A stretch of 64,000 nucleotides of DNA from Actinomycetota bacterium (GTDB lineage Bacteria; Actinomycetota; Thermoleophilia; Gaiellales; Gaiellaceae): positions 1 through 64,000 of the forward strand of contig VAWH01000018.1 of assembly GCA_005888315.1 (NCBI GenBank), in the 5' to 3' direction. The position numbers and the translations under genes are program-made. Below the pieces are notes generated by a model. That model had not been told where the DNA came from and searched no databases. It worked only from the letters and a program-made list of their open reading frames with translations. The first letter of the stretch is position 1; every line of letters begins with the position of its first letter. Below, piece by piece: positions 15,733 through 23,893 of this stretch.

Positions 15733-18687
15733 ATGGTGGAGCGAAAGCTGGCAACCGTTCTGTTCGTCGACCTCGTCGACTCGACATCGCTGGTCGCCGG
15801 TGCCGACCCGGAGGTCGCGCGGCGGCGGGTGACGCAGTTCTTCGACCGGGTCTCGCATTGCGTGACGACCCACGGCGGCATCGTCGAGAAGTTCGCCGGC
15901 GACGCGGTCCTCGCCGCCTTCGGCGTTCCGCAGGCCCATGAGGACGACGCCGAGCGCGCGGTCCGCGCCGCGCTCGCGATGCTCGAGTCGGTCCGCGAGC
16001 TCGGGCTCGAGGCCCGGGTCGGCGTCGAGTCGGGCGAGGTCGTCGTCGACGAGAGCGACTCGACTTTCGCGACGGGCGAGGCGGTCACCCTGGCCGCGCG
16101 CTTGCAGCAGGCCGCGGGAGCGGGCGAGGTGCTGATCGGCCCCTACGCCTACCGGCTGACGAGCGACCGCCTGCAGGCCGAAGACGTCGGCCCGCTCGAC
16201 GTCAAGGGCTTCGGCGAGCGAATCTGGACCTGGCGCGTCCGCGCCGTCCTCGACGGGGCGCCGAGAAGGAGCGGTGTCGCCGCGCCGCTCGTCGGGCGCG
16301 AGGCTGAGCTCGAACTCCTCCAGAACACCTACGAACGCGCAGTTCGAAACCGCCGCGCGCACCTGTTCACGATCTACGGCGACCCCGGCGTCGGCAAGAG
16401 CCGGCTCGCGCGCGAGTTCGTCGAGGGGCTGGAAGGAGCGACTGTGCTGGCCGGACGTTCGTTGCCGTACGGCGAGAGCGTCACCTACTGGCCGCTCGCG
16501 GAGATGGTCAAGTCGGCGGCCGGGATCACCGACGACGATCCGCTCGAGGTCGCCGTCGAGAAGCTGCGCGAGTCGTGCGAGAACGAGGCGATCGCCGACC
16601 TGCTCGGGCTCGCCTCCGGCGTGCTGGAGGCGGTCAAGGGCGAGCGGAGCCAGCAGGAGATCGCCTGGGCGGCCCGCGAGTGGGTCGAGCGGATGGCCCA
16701 CGACCAGCCGCTCGTGCTCGTCTTCGAGGACATCCATTGGGCCGAGGAGGCGCTGCTCGACCTGATCGAGCACCTGGCCGAGTGGGTACGCGACGCGCCG
16801 CTGCTGATCGTCGGCCTGGCCCGCGCCGAGCTGCTCGATATTCGTCCGGGTTGGGGCGGCGGCAGGGTGCGCGCGACCGCGATCGAGCTCGAGCCGCTCG
16901 GCCGGGAGGAGAGCGAGGAGCTGATCGATGCCCTTGCCACGAACGGAGCGCTGGAAGGCGACGCCCGCGAGGCGCTGCTCGAGAAGACCGAGGGCAATCC
17001 GCTGTTCGTCGAGGAGACCGTGCGGATGCTTGCCGAATGCGAGGGCCGGCCGCTCAGCGACTTCGCGGAGCGGATACCCGACACGCTGCAGGCGCTGATC
17101 GCAGCCCGCATCGACCGGCTGCCGCCGGAGGAGAAGACGGTGCTCCAGCGAGCCTCCGTGATCGGTCGGACGTTCTGGGGCGGAGCGATCAAGGAGCTGG
17201 CGGCGGAGATCGACGAGCTCCAGCCCGTGCTCGAGACGCTGCTCCTGCGCGAGTTCCTTCTCCCCGAGCTCCGTTCGTCGATCTCGGGGGAGACGGCGTA
17301 TCGCTTCAAGCACGTGCTCATTCGCGAGGTCGCCTACTCCGGCCTCTCCAAGTCGGCCCGCGCCGATCTGCACGAGCGCTTCGCCCGCTGGCTCCACGCG
17401 CGAGCCGGCGAGGAGCTGCTGGAGATCCGCGCCTACCACCTCGACCAGGCCGCGGCATTGATCACCGAGCTCGACGGCGGGCCGCCGCCTGAGCTCGCCC
17501 GCGAGGCCGCCGCGGCGCTCGAGACGGCCGGACGGCGGTCGCTCGCGCGCGAGGCGAATCGCTCCGGGCGCAAGCAGCTCCTGCGGGCTCTCGAGCTCGA
17601 GCCGACGCTCGAGCGCCGTTTCCAGGCGGCTCGGGCTGCATGGCGGCTCGGCGACCTGCCGGCGGTCTCGAAGGAGATGGAGCGTGTCCGCGCAGACGCA
17701 GCCGATGAAGGCGACCGCTGGTGCCAGGCGCGCGCGCTGGCGGCGCTGGCGGAGGTTGCGCTCAACCGCGACGCCGACGTCGACGAGGCCAACCGCCTGG
17801 CCGCGCTTGCGCTCGACGTGGCGGACGGCAACGACTACGAGCCGCGCTTCGACGCCCTGCACGTCCTCAACACCGGCGCCTGGTGGCGCGGCAGGCTGAC
17901 CGATTCCGAGCGCTACGCCCGCGATCAGCTCGCGCTCGCCCAGGAGGCCGGGCGCGAGGATCTCGAGAGCCGCGCCGCCATCGATCTCGCCGGCGTCCAC
18001 AACGCGCGCACGGAGTACGACCTGGCCGCGCCGCTCTTCGCGCGCGCCCTCGAGCTTGCCGATCAGAGCGGCTCGATCGTCGCGCGAGGCCACGCGCTGG
18101 CGTCCGCGGGCGATTTCGCGATCTACCGCGAGGACTACGACGAGGCTCAGCGTCAGCTCGAAGAGGCCCGAGCTCTCTACGAGGAGGCGGGAGTCGCCTC
18201 GTCGCTCGGCCGCGTGCTCTACCGGCTCGGGGTCGTGGCCTGGCACCAGGGAGACCTCGACGGCGCCGAACGCCTCAGCCGGGAATCGATCCGGACGCTC
18301 GCTCCGCTCGAGGACCGCGGCACCCTGTGCGAGGCGCAGCGGCGGCTCGCCGAGGTCCTGCTCGAGAAGGGGAAGCTCGACGAAGCCGAGCGTTACGCGG
18401 AGGCGGCTCTCGAGACGGTCGGGCCGCAGGACATGAGCTCGCGGGCTTCGACGCGCTCGACTCTCGCGCGTGTCCGCATCGCGCAGGGGCGGTTCGACGA
18501 CGCCGAGAAGCTGCTGCGCGAGGCGGAGGACATCATCGACCAGACGGAGTACTGCGCCTTCGGCTCGGACACGCTCCGCACCCTCGCTCAGCTGCTGCGT
18601 GACCGCGGCCGAGAGGACGAGGCGGAGGCAGTCGAGCGCCGCCTCGAGGGTGCGACCGCCGACTCGAGCGCCGCACGGATCGCCTGA
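15733..18687 (+). CDS. Adenylate/guanylate cyclase domain - AAA ATPase - TPR regulatory protein
   Basis: A 984-residue multidomain protein. Residues about 1-180 form a class III nucleotidyl cyclase domain with the metal aspartates of FVDLVDST (D13, D16 region) and the K-x-x-G-D segment of VEKFAGDAVLAAFG. Residues about 190-480 form an AAA/STAND-type ATPase with P-loop GDPGVGKS (216-223) and a Walker B-like VLVFEDIHWAEE. The remainder is a long helical TPR-type array (repeats of ALALAQEAGR, ALYEEAGV, RLAEVLLEKGKLDEAERYAE). It resembles the cyclase/ATPase/TPR signalling proteins common in actinobacteria; the input signal is unknown. It converges with, and overlaps, the gene at 18588-19469. Confidence 0.88.
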   Translation: MVERKLATVLFVDLVDSTSLVAGADPEVARRRVTQFFDRVSHCVTTHGGIVEKFAGDAVLAAFGVPQAHEDDAERAVRAALAMLESVRELGLEARVGVESGEVVVDESDSTFATGEAVTLAARLQQAAGAGEVLIGPYAYRLTSDRLQAEDVGPLDVKGFGERIWTWRVRAVLDGAPRRSGVAAPLVGREAELELLQNTYERAVRNRRAHLFTIYGDPGVGKSRLAREFVEGLEGATVLAGRSLPYGESVTYWPLAEMVKSAAGITDDDPLEVAVEKLRESCENEAIADLLGLASGVLEAVKGERSQQEIAWAAREWVERMAHDQPLVLVFEDIHWAEEALLDLIEHLAEWVRDAPLLIVGLARAELLDIRPGWGGGRVRATAIELEPLGREESEELIDALATNGALEGDAREALLEKTEGNPLFVEETVRMLAECEGRPLSDFAERIPDTLQALIAARIDRLPPEEKTVLQRASVIGRTFWGGAIKELAAEIDELQPVLETLLLREFLLPELRSSISGETAYRFKHVLIREVAYSGLSKSARADLHERFARWLHARAGEELLEIRAYHLDQAAALITELDGGPPPELAREAAAALETAGRRSLAREANRSGRKQLLRALELEPTLERRFQAARAAWRLGDLPAVSKEMERVRADAADEGDRWCQARALAALAEVALNRDADVDEANRLAALALDVADGNDYEPRFDALHVLNTGAWWRGRLTDSERYARDQLALAQEAGREDLESRAAIDLAGVHNARTEYDLAAPLFARALELADQSGSIVARGHALASAGDFAIYREDYDEAQRQLEEARALYEEAGVASSLGRVLYRLGVVAWHQGDLDGAERLSRESIRTLAPLEDRGTLCEAQRRLAEVLLEKGKLDEAERYAEAALETVGPQDMSSRASTRSTLARVRIAQGRFDDAEKLLREAEDIIDQTEYCAFGSDTLRTLAQLLRDRGREDEAEAVERRLEGATADSSAARIA

Positions 18688-19469
18688 TGTGACTTCTCGT
18701 CCGGCGACTCGCTGATCACCGTCGCCGGACGATCGAAGCGCGCCAGCGCCTCGCCCAGCGGCTCGGCACGCAACGTTCCCTCGCCGTAAGGCAGGTGCTT
18801 CGTCTCGTTGCGGTTGGCGTACTGGATGTCGCTGAAGTGGATGTGGAAGGGCGCGCCCGGCTCGAGTAGGGCATCGGCGCCCTCGAGCACCTCGGCGAAG
18901 GGCTCGACCTCGGTGAATGCACCGTCACTCGTCGCGTGCAGGTGGGCGAAGTCGAGCACGGGCCTGACCCAACCGCAGCGGCCCGCGATCGCGAAGACGT
19001 CCTCGGCGGTCCCAAGCTCGCGGACACGGCCCATGATCTCGACTCCGAACGGCACGGCCCGGTCCTTGCCCTCGAGCCGCTCGCGCAGCTCTGCGAGCTG
19101 CTCGCAGACCGAGGCGATCGCGACGTCGCGCTCGCGGCCGAGCAGGAAGCCCGGATGGAAGACGACGAGCTCGGCGCCGGCCGTCCTGGCGATGCCGGCC
19201 GAGTGGTCGAGCATCCCGACCGCCATTCGCTGCTTCTTGTCCCGCTCGACATGCCCCATGAAGCCTGCGATCGGCGCGTGGACGGAGAGCACGAACCCGG
19301 CCTCGCGAGCGAGGCCGCCCAAGCGCTCCGCCCACGGATAGTCCATCCAGAAGCCGCCCTCGAAGTCGATCTCGCAGGCGGTATGGCCGCGCTCCTGTAG
19401 CAGCTCGATCGCCGCTTCGGGGCTCTCGCGAGAGGGCACTCGGGCCGGCCCGAAATGGAGCGGTCCCAT
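18588..19469 (-). CDS. AP endonuclease family 2 (endonuclease IV-like) TIM barrel protein
   Basis: A 293-residue protein with the full set of endonuclease IV-type zinc ligands in order: LSVHAPIAG (His), VVFHPGF (His), GVEIMG (Glu), VLDFAHLHA (Asp and His), FHIHFSDI (His), KHLPYGEG (His) and ISESPDE (Glu). Endonuclease IV cuts 5' of abasic sites; related barrels are sugar isomerases, so activity is likely but not certain. The family-like sequence ends near SHQAIRAALE; the last 30 or so residues (Ser/Arg-rich) are read antisense through the end of the cyclase gene. Convergent overlap is 100 bp. Start ATG 19469. Confidence 0.83.
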   Translation of the reverse strand: MGPLHFGPARVPSRESPEAAIELLQERGHTACEIDFEGGFWMDYPWAERLGGLAREAGFVLSVHAPIAGFMGHVERDKKQRMAVGMLDHSAGIARTAGAELVVFHPGFLLGRERDVAIASVCEQLAELRERLEGKDRAVPFGVEIMGRVRELGTAEDVFAIAGRCGWVRPVLDFAHLHATSDGAFTEVEPFAEVLEGADALLEPGAPFHIHFSDIQYANRNETKHLPYGEGTLRAEPLGEALARFDRPATVISESPDEKSHQAIRAALESAVAPSRRRSTASASSSRPRSRSS

Positions 19470-19525
19470 GCGGCCAACGCTAGCGGAGCGCCGATGTCGT
19501 CCGACGTCCTTTCTAGGCTTTTCCC

Positions 19526-19768
19526 ATGCCGAAGCGCCCGAGCCGCATCGACCTGCTGGAGCTCGATATCGACCTTCGCCTCGCCGATCTCTGGCGCGAG
19601 GCCAGCGAGATCGAGGACTGGAACCTCGACGTCGTCGCGGCCTTCATGCGGGCCGCCTACGGGAAGGGCTACTGCGACGCGTTGACCGAAGATTTGCCCG
19701 GGAGCCTCTGCGAGGAGCACGGCTACCGGGTGCCGGCGCGGCGGGCCACCGCGACACCTGAAGCCTGA
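19526..19768 (+). CDS. Uncharacterised 80-residue protein
   Basis: A short acidic protein from ATG 19526 (MPKRPSRIDLLELDIDLRLADLWREASEIEDWNLD...). It has a helical N-terminal half and a YGKGYCDALTEDLPGSLCEEHGYRVP segment with two cysteines about 17 residues apart. It is divergent from the endonuclease-like gene and followed 10 bases later by a fold-back repeat. Codon bias looks coding. No family is recognised. Confidence 0.6.
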   Translation: MPKRPSRIDLLELDIDLRLADLWREASEIEDWNLDVVAAFMRAAYGKGYCDALTEDLPGSLCEEHGYRVPARRATATPEA

Positions 19769-19777
19769 ATCGCGGTC

Positions 19778-19943
19778 AGTGGCCTGGCCGGTGACGTTGC
19801 CCGCTTCCTGGGTCGCGAGCACCAAGCCAGAGGCAGCGATCGTCCGCGGGCAAGGCTTGCAGCCTTGACAACGGCGAGCGTGGACTCTGGCGGAGCGTGA
19901 TCGCGGGCCAGGGAGCATGGCCGACGTTGCCGGTCAGGCCACT
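19778..19943 (-). repeat. Fold-back repeat, copy A1 (about 166 bp, inverted orientation)
   Basis: The core read on the minus strand (CTGGCCCGCGATCACG..., GCCAGAGTCCAC..., TCTGGCTTGGTGCTCGCGAC) matches the three other copies at 30627, 62681 and 62845. The ends are AGTGGCCTGACCGG and CCGGCCAGGCCACT. The outer arms differ in sequence from the other copies but still pair with each other, so the fold, not just the sequence, is preserved. It is flanked by CA on one side and TA on the other. Confidence 0.85.
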
Positions 19944-19955
19944 AGCATTCGGCGT

Positions 19956-20297
19956 GTGAGCGTCTGGCTTTCGCTCGGCGTCCTACTTGCCGTCGCGTGC
20001 GTGGTCGTCGTCGCGTTGCCGTTCCTGCGGCGACCGGGGCTGTCGGCGGCGGAAGACCGGCTCGGCGAGCCCGATGCGCTGGAGCGCCGGAGGCTCGAAC
20101 TCGCGGAGGAACGCGATCGCGCTCTCTCGGCCCTGAAGGAGCTCGAGTTCGATCATCGGACCGGCAAGGTCTCGGACGAGGACTACCGTGAGCTCGTTGG
20201 CCCGCTGCGCAGGCGCGCCGCGGAGGCGCTGCGCGCGCTCGAACCCCGTGCGCGCGATGCCGAAGCGGAAGCCGAAACAAAGGTCCATGCCGGCTAA
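19956..20297 (+). CDS. Small membrane-anchored CcmI-like coiled-coil protein
   Basis: A 113-residue protein from GTG 19956: one N-terminal membrane segment (residues 3-25, LSLGVLLAVACVVVVALPFL), then a charged helix ending in SALKELEFDHRTGKVSDEDY. That motif is typical of the N-terminal region of CcmI-type cytochrome c biogenesis factors and of small actinobacterial zinc-ribbon partners. No cytochrome maturation genes are nearby, so a cytochrome role is not supported by context. It overlaps the following zinc-ribbon gene by 11 bases. The start lies 12 bases after a fold-back repeat. Confidence 0.72.
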   Translation: MSVWLSLGVLLAVACVVVVALPFLRRPGLSAAEDRLGEPDALERRRLELAEERDRALSALKELEFDHRTGKVSDEDYRELVGPLRRRAAEALRALEPRARDAEAEAETKVHAG

Positions 20298-21123
20298 CTG
20301 CGGCAACTGCGGCGCGCGCCTGCCGAGGGACAGCCGCTTCTGCCCGGAGTGCGGCGTCCGCGTCTCCGCCGCCAACGACGTCACCGCGGTCGAAGAGGTC
20401 CCGCCCGAGGAAACCGGGCGAGTCCCCGTGCACAGGGTCGCCGTCGCGCCGCGGTATTTCGGGATCGCGCCCCCGCTCGCGCTGTTCGCGCTCGCGGTCG
20501 CCTCGCTAGTGATCGCGGTCGTCCTCTTTGCGGCGGGCAAAACGATCGCGGGCGCAGTGCTGCTGGCCGCGGCCGTCCTCTTCTCGGTGCTCTTCGTCGC
20601 CGCATCGAGGCGTCTGCCGGAGAACGTGGTCGCGCGGCTGGGACGCACCGCCCTCGAGAGGGTTCGCGACCGAACCGGCTTCGCTGTCGAGGCAGTCAGC
20701 GTCCATTCGACTGCCCGGATGGAGCTCTTTCGGCTGCGCCGCGAGCTCTCCGAGCTCGTGGCGCAGCGCGGCGAGGCCGCGCGGGTGCTCGGCGAAGCGG
20801 TGTACGGTGGCGCCGAAGACGAGGTGGAAGTCGCCCGCAACCGGATGAGCGAGCTCGACCAGGCGCTCGCCGACAAAGAGAAGGAGATGACGAGAGTGAC
20901 CGCAGCAGCGAACGAGCGAATCCAGCGCGCCCAGCTTCAGGTCCAGCCGACGGCGATCGTGGAGCCGCCCCAGGTTCCCGAGCCGATGCCGGCTCCGTCG
21001 GAGCCGCCGCAGCCGGTGACCGTGCCGGAGCCGTCGCCGGTCCCCTCCGAGCCGCCGATGCCGGTGCCCGCGCCTGATCCAACGCCGGAGCCGTCCCCGC
21101 CGCAGCCGGAGCAGCCTTCGTAG
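20287..21123 (+). CDS. Zinc-ribbon membrane protein with proline-rich tail
   Basis: A 278-residue protein from ATG 20287 (SD-like AAAGG 6 bases upstream). It opens with a zinc ribbon, CGNCGARLPRDSRFCPECG (two CxxC pairs). Two membrane segments follow at about residues 60-80 and 83-105, then a charged coiled-coil (ELFRLRRELSELVAQRGEAARVLGEAV) and a tail of roughly 60 residues made almost entirely of Pro, Glu, Ser and Val (PEPMPAP..PSEPPQP). The tail may span the cell wall or be a low-complexity linker. It forms an operon with the preceding CcmI-like gene and probably the M23 peptidase gene that follows. Confidence 0.72.
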   Translation: MPANCGNCGARLPRDSRFCPECGVRVSAANDVTAVEEVPPEETGRVPVHRVAVAPRYFGIAPPLALFALAVASLVIAVVLFAAGKTIAGAVLLAAAVLFSVLFVAASRRLPENVVARLGRTALERVRDRTGFAVEAVSVHSTARMELFRLRRELSELVAQRGEAARVLGEAVYGGAEDEVEVARNRMSELDQALADKEKEMTRVTAAANERIQRAQLQVQPTAIVEPPQVPEPMPAPSEPPQPVTVPEPSPVPSEPPMPVPAPDPTPEPSPPQPEQPS

Positions 21124-21195
21124 CGGAGCGGGCGAAGGCGCCGCTTGCGAGAGCAGGGCAGGGACGCCCGGCCTCTTCACGAAGCTTCGCCGCAG

Positions 21196-22377
21196 GTGAT
21201 TCGCCCAGCCCTTGCAGCGCTTGTCGTCGCGGCCATCGCCGCCGCGCCGGCGGCCGGTGACGTCTACAGCCGTAAGCATTCCGTCGACGCCCGGATTGCG
21301 ACGCTGCACTCGCGGATCGCCGAGGCGCAGCAGCGGGCGCAGGAACTCTCGGCGGAGATCGACTCGGTCAGCTCGCGGATCCACAGCCTCGAGGGCCGGG
21401 TCGGAGATGTCTCCGCGCGCCTCGCGACGCTCGAGAGCGACCTGGCGTTGCACCAGCGCAAGCTCGAGCGCCTCACAGCTCTCTTCCGGCTCGAGACGAA
21501 GCGGTATCTCTTCTTCCGCCACGAGTACGGCCTTGCGCTCGCGCGTCTGAACGCCAGGCTCGTCGAGGTCTACCAGCAGGGCGACGTCGACACCGTCGAC
21601 GTGGTCCTCGACGCGAGGAGCCTCTCCGATCTGATCGACGGGCTCGACTACGTGAACCAGGTCGGAGCGGCCGACGACCGAATCGCGACGAGCGTCGGGC
21701 ACGCCAAGGACGCGGCGCGCCATGCTCGCGAGCGGACGCGAACGCTACGCGGTGTCGTCGCCGCGGAGACACGGGCCGTCCAGGCGCGGACCGAACAGGT
21801 CCGGGCCGTCCGCGACGAGCTCGTCGCCAGTCGCAGTGAGCTCGTCGCGTCCCGGTCGACGAAGCGCGTCAGCCTCCAGAGCGTCAAGGCGAGCGAACGC
21901 GAGCGGGTGGGCGAGGCTCAAGCCCTGGAGCAGGTGAGCGTCGCCCTCGGCGCACAGATCCAGGCCGCGCAGGCGGCTTCGTCTTATCGAGCGCCTGCCG
22001 CAACGCCTTCGGCGAGCGGCTTCATCTGGCCGGTGAACGGGCCTGTGACGAGCCCTTTCGGGACGCGCTGGGGGCGGATGCATACCGGTGTCGATATCGG
22101 GGTTCCCTATGGCACGCCGATCCGCGCCGCGGCCTCGGGCCAGGTCATCTACGCCGGCTGGATGGACGGCTACGGCAACCTCGTCTTCGTCGACCACGGC
22201 CGCGGTCTTTCAACCGGGTACGCCCACCAGTCCAGCATTGCCGTCTCCAACGGCGAAGCTGTCACTCAGGGGCAGGTGATCGGCTACGTCGGCTGCACCG
22301 GACACTGCTTCGGGCCCCACCTGCATTTCGAGGTGCGCGTCAACGGGACGCCGGTCGACCCGCTCGGCTACCTCTAG
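21196..22377 (+). CDS. Secreted M23 family peptidase with coiled-coil (EnvC/NlpD-like)
   Basis: A predicted cell-wall peptidase or peptidase activator. From GTG 21196 (TTG 21145 is an upstream alternative) the 393-residue product has a signal peptide (RPALAALVVAAIAAAPAAG), a long coiled coil (about residues 35-265; ARIATLHSRIAEAQQRAQEL...) and a C-terminal LytM/M23 domain. The zinc ligands are visible: HTGVDIGVPYGTP (His, Asp) and HLHFEV (His), with an additional His in YAHQSS, so the domain looks catalytically competent. The architecture resembles septal hydrolase regulators such as EnvC or RipA-associated proteins; a role in wall remodelling is inferred. Confidence 0.88.
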   Translation: MIRPALAALVVAAIAAAPAAGDVYSRKHSVDARIATLHSRIAEAQQRAQELSAEIDSVSSRIHSLEGRVGDVSARLATLESDLALHQRKLERLTALFRLETKRYLFFRHEYGLALARLNARLVEVYQQGDVDTVDVVLDARSLSDLIDGLDYVNQVGAADDRIATSVGHAKDAARHARERTRTLRGVVAAETRAVQARTEQVRAVRDELVASRSELVASRSTKRVSLQSVKASERERVGEAQALEQVSVALGAQIQAAQAASSYRAPAATPSASGFIWPVNGPVTSPFGTRWGRMHTGVDIGVPYGTPIRAAASGQVIYAGWMDGYGNLVFVDHGRGLSTGYAHQSSIAVSNGEAVTQGQVIGYVGCTGHCFGPHLHFEVRVNGTPVDPLGYL

Positions 22378-22488
22378 ATCCTCGCAGCCGTAACCAAGTT
22401 CTCACGTCATACGTTTATGGTTTAGAACGTGTAAGCCGGGGCCGGGGGGATGTCGCCCCGCTTTCACGCACACGTCTCCCGACGAACA

Positions 22489-22518
22489 CCGGCCGCCTCC
22501 CCGGGGCGGCCGGGTTTT
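22489..22518 (+). terminator. Intrinsic terminator downstream of the M23 peptidase gene
   Basis: CCGGCCGCC (22489-22497) pairs with GGCGGCCGG (22505-22513) over a short C-rich loop and is followed by GTTTT. It lies about 110 bases after the peptidase stop. The 22378-22488 interval also holds a GC-rich CCGGGG/CCCCG structure. The region separates two convergent genes. Confidence 0.75.
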
Positions 22519-22589
22519 AGCACGGGCGAACACACGCCGCCACGTAGCCGCCACCCAAACTCGCTCCGTCCGCGGGAATCGCGCTGTGC

Positions 22590-23855
22590 CTACAGCAGTG
22601 TCTGGTAGAGCAAGAAGATGTTCAGACCCGAGATGAGGGTCGCAATTACGGTGGCAGCGATCGTCGTCGCCCGGTGATTGACGAGGGGGCCCATGACCTC
22701 TCGCTTGCCTGTGAAGATCACCAGCGGGATCAGGGCGAAGGGGATCCCGAACGAGAGCACCACCTGGCTGAGCACGAGCGTTCGCGACGGGTCGGCGCCG
22801 ATGCCGATGACGATCAGCGCCGGCAGCATCGTCACGAGCCTGCGCACCCATACCGGGATCCGGCGGCGGATGAAGCCTTGCATCACGACCTGTCCCGCAA
22901 GCGTGCCGACCGTGGAGCTCGACAGGCCGGAGCCGAGGAGCGCCAGGGCGAAGAGGGTGCTCGAGTGGCCGCCGAGAAGCCCCGAGAGCGTCTTGTGCGC
23001 CGTCTCCAGCGACTCGACGTTCGTGAGGCCACTTTTGTAGAAGGTGCTTGCCGCAACGACAAGCATGGCGACGTTGATCAGCCCGGCGATCGTCATCGCG
23101 ATCACGACGTCGATGCGCGTGAACCGGTAGAGACGCCGAGCCTGGTCCTCGGATTTCGGCAGCACCCGCCCCTGCAGGAGCGCCGAATGGAGATAGATCA
23201 CGTGCGGCATCACCGTCGCGCCGAGGATCCCGACCGCGAGCAGGACCGACTCGCTGCCCGCGAACTGCGGCACGAAGGCGTGCTCGGCAACGGTGCCAAG
23301 CGGCGGCTTCGCGTAGAAGAGCTCGCCGAGGTAGCAGAAGCCGATCATTCCCACGATCGCCGCGATCACCGCCTCGAACGGCCGGAAGCCGAAGCGCTGC
23401 AGGCCGAGGATCAGGAAGGCCGTGACGGCGGTGAGCAGCGCCGCCGGGAAGAGTGCGATCCCGAGCAGGAGATGGAAGCCGAGCGCGGCGCCGAGGAACT
23501 CCGCGAGGTCGGTCGCCATCGCGATCAGCTCGGCCTGAATCCAGAGAGCGAAGGACGTTCGCCGTGAGAATTGCGCGCGGCAGACCTCGGGCAGGTTCTG
23601 CCCGGTGGCGATCCCGAGCTTGGCCGAGAGTGTCTGAATCAGCATCGCCATCAGGTTCGCGGCGACGATGACCCAGACCAGCGTGTAGCCGAACTTCGAG
23701 CCGCCGGCGATGTTGGTGGCGAAGTTCCCCGGGTCGATGTAGGCGACACAGGCGACGAAGGCAGGTCCGAGGAACGGCAGAATCCGGAAGCTGCCACGCC
23801 GTTCGCCCCGCAGCACGAGGCCGGCATCGTGCGCCGTGCGCGCGGTGGCGTTCAT
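22590..23855 (-). CDS. mntH: Nramp-family divalent metal (Mn2+/Fe2+) transporter
   Basis: A 421-residue polytopic membrane protein of the Nramp/MntH family, importing Mn2+ (or Fe2+) with protons. The metal-binding motif of helix 1 is present as YIDPGNFATN, and helix 6 has GATVMPHVIYLHSAL with the signature MPH. About eleven hydrophobic segments follow the family pattern. Start ATG 23855 gives the expected short N-terminal tail. A perfect DtxR/MntR-type inverted repeat just upstream implies metal-dependent repression. It converges with the M23 gene. Confidence 0.94.
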   Translation of the reverse strand: MNATARTAHDAGLVLRGERRGSFRILPFLGPAFVACVAYIDPGNFATNIAGGSKFGYTLVWVIVAANLMAMLIQTLSAKLGIATGQNLPEVCRAQFSRRTSFALWIQAELIAMATDLAEFLGAALGFHLLLGIALFPAALLTAVTAFLILGLQRFGFRPFEAVIAAIVGMIGFCYLGELFYAKPPLGTVAEHAFVPQFAGSESVLLAVGILGATVMPHVIYLHSALLQGRVLPKSEDQARRLYRFTRIDVVIAMTIAGLINVAMLVVAASTFYKSGLTNVESLETAHKTLSGLLGGHSSTLFALALLGSGLSSSTVGTLAGQVVMQGFIRRRIPVWVRRLVTMLPALIVIGIGADPSRTLVLSQVVLSFGIPFALIPLVIFTGKREVMGPLVNHRATTIAATVIATLISGLNIFLLYQTLL

Positions 23856-23872
23856 CGAGCTGAGTGTAACGA

Positions 23873-23893
23873 AAGTTAGGTACGCCTAAACTT
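23873..23893 (-). promoter_or_regulatory. DtxR/MntR-type operator upstream of mntH
   Basis: The 14-base TTAGGTACGCCTAA (23876-23889) is a perfect inverted repeat (TTAGG-TACG-CCTAA), extended by AAG and ACTT on the two sides. It matches the half-site pattern of DtxR/IdeR boxes. On the minus strand TTTAGG and TACACT, separated by 16 bases, could be the -35 and -10 of the mntH promoter, so the box would cover the -35 and spacer. It also overlaps the stop codon of hpt. Confidence 0.75.

Noticed and set aside
15718-18246. 842-residue open frame opposite the cyclase/ATPase/TPR gene
   Set aside because: Antisense shadow typical of high GC; no recognisable domain, and the plus strand has clear cyclase and P-loop motifs.
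22378-22488. Possible c-di-AMP-type riboswitch near the M23 peptidase gene
   Set aside because: Such riboswitches precede wall-hydrolase genes; this stretch lies after the gene and ends in a terminator, so it is more likely a 3' region.
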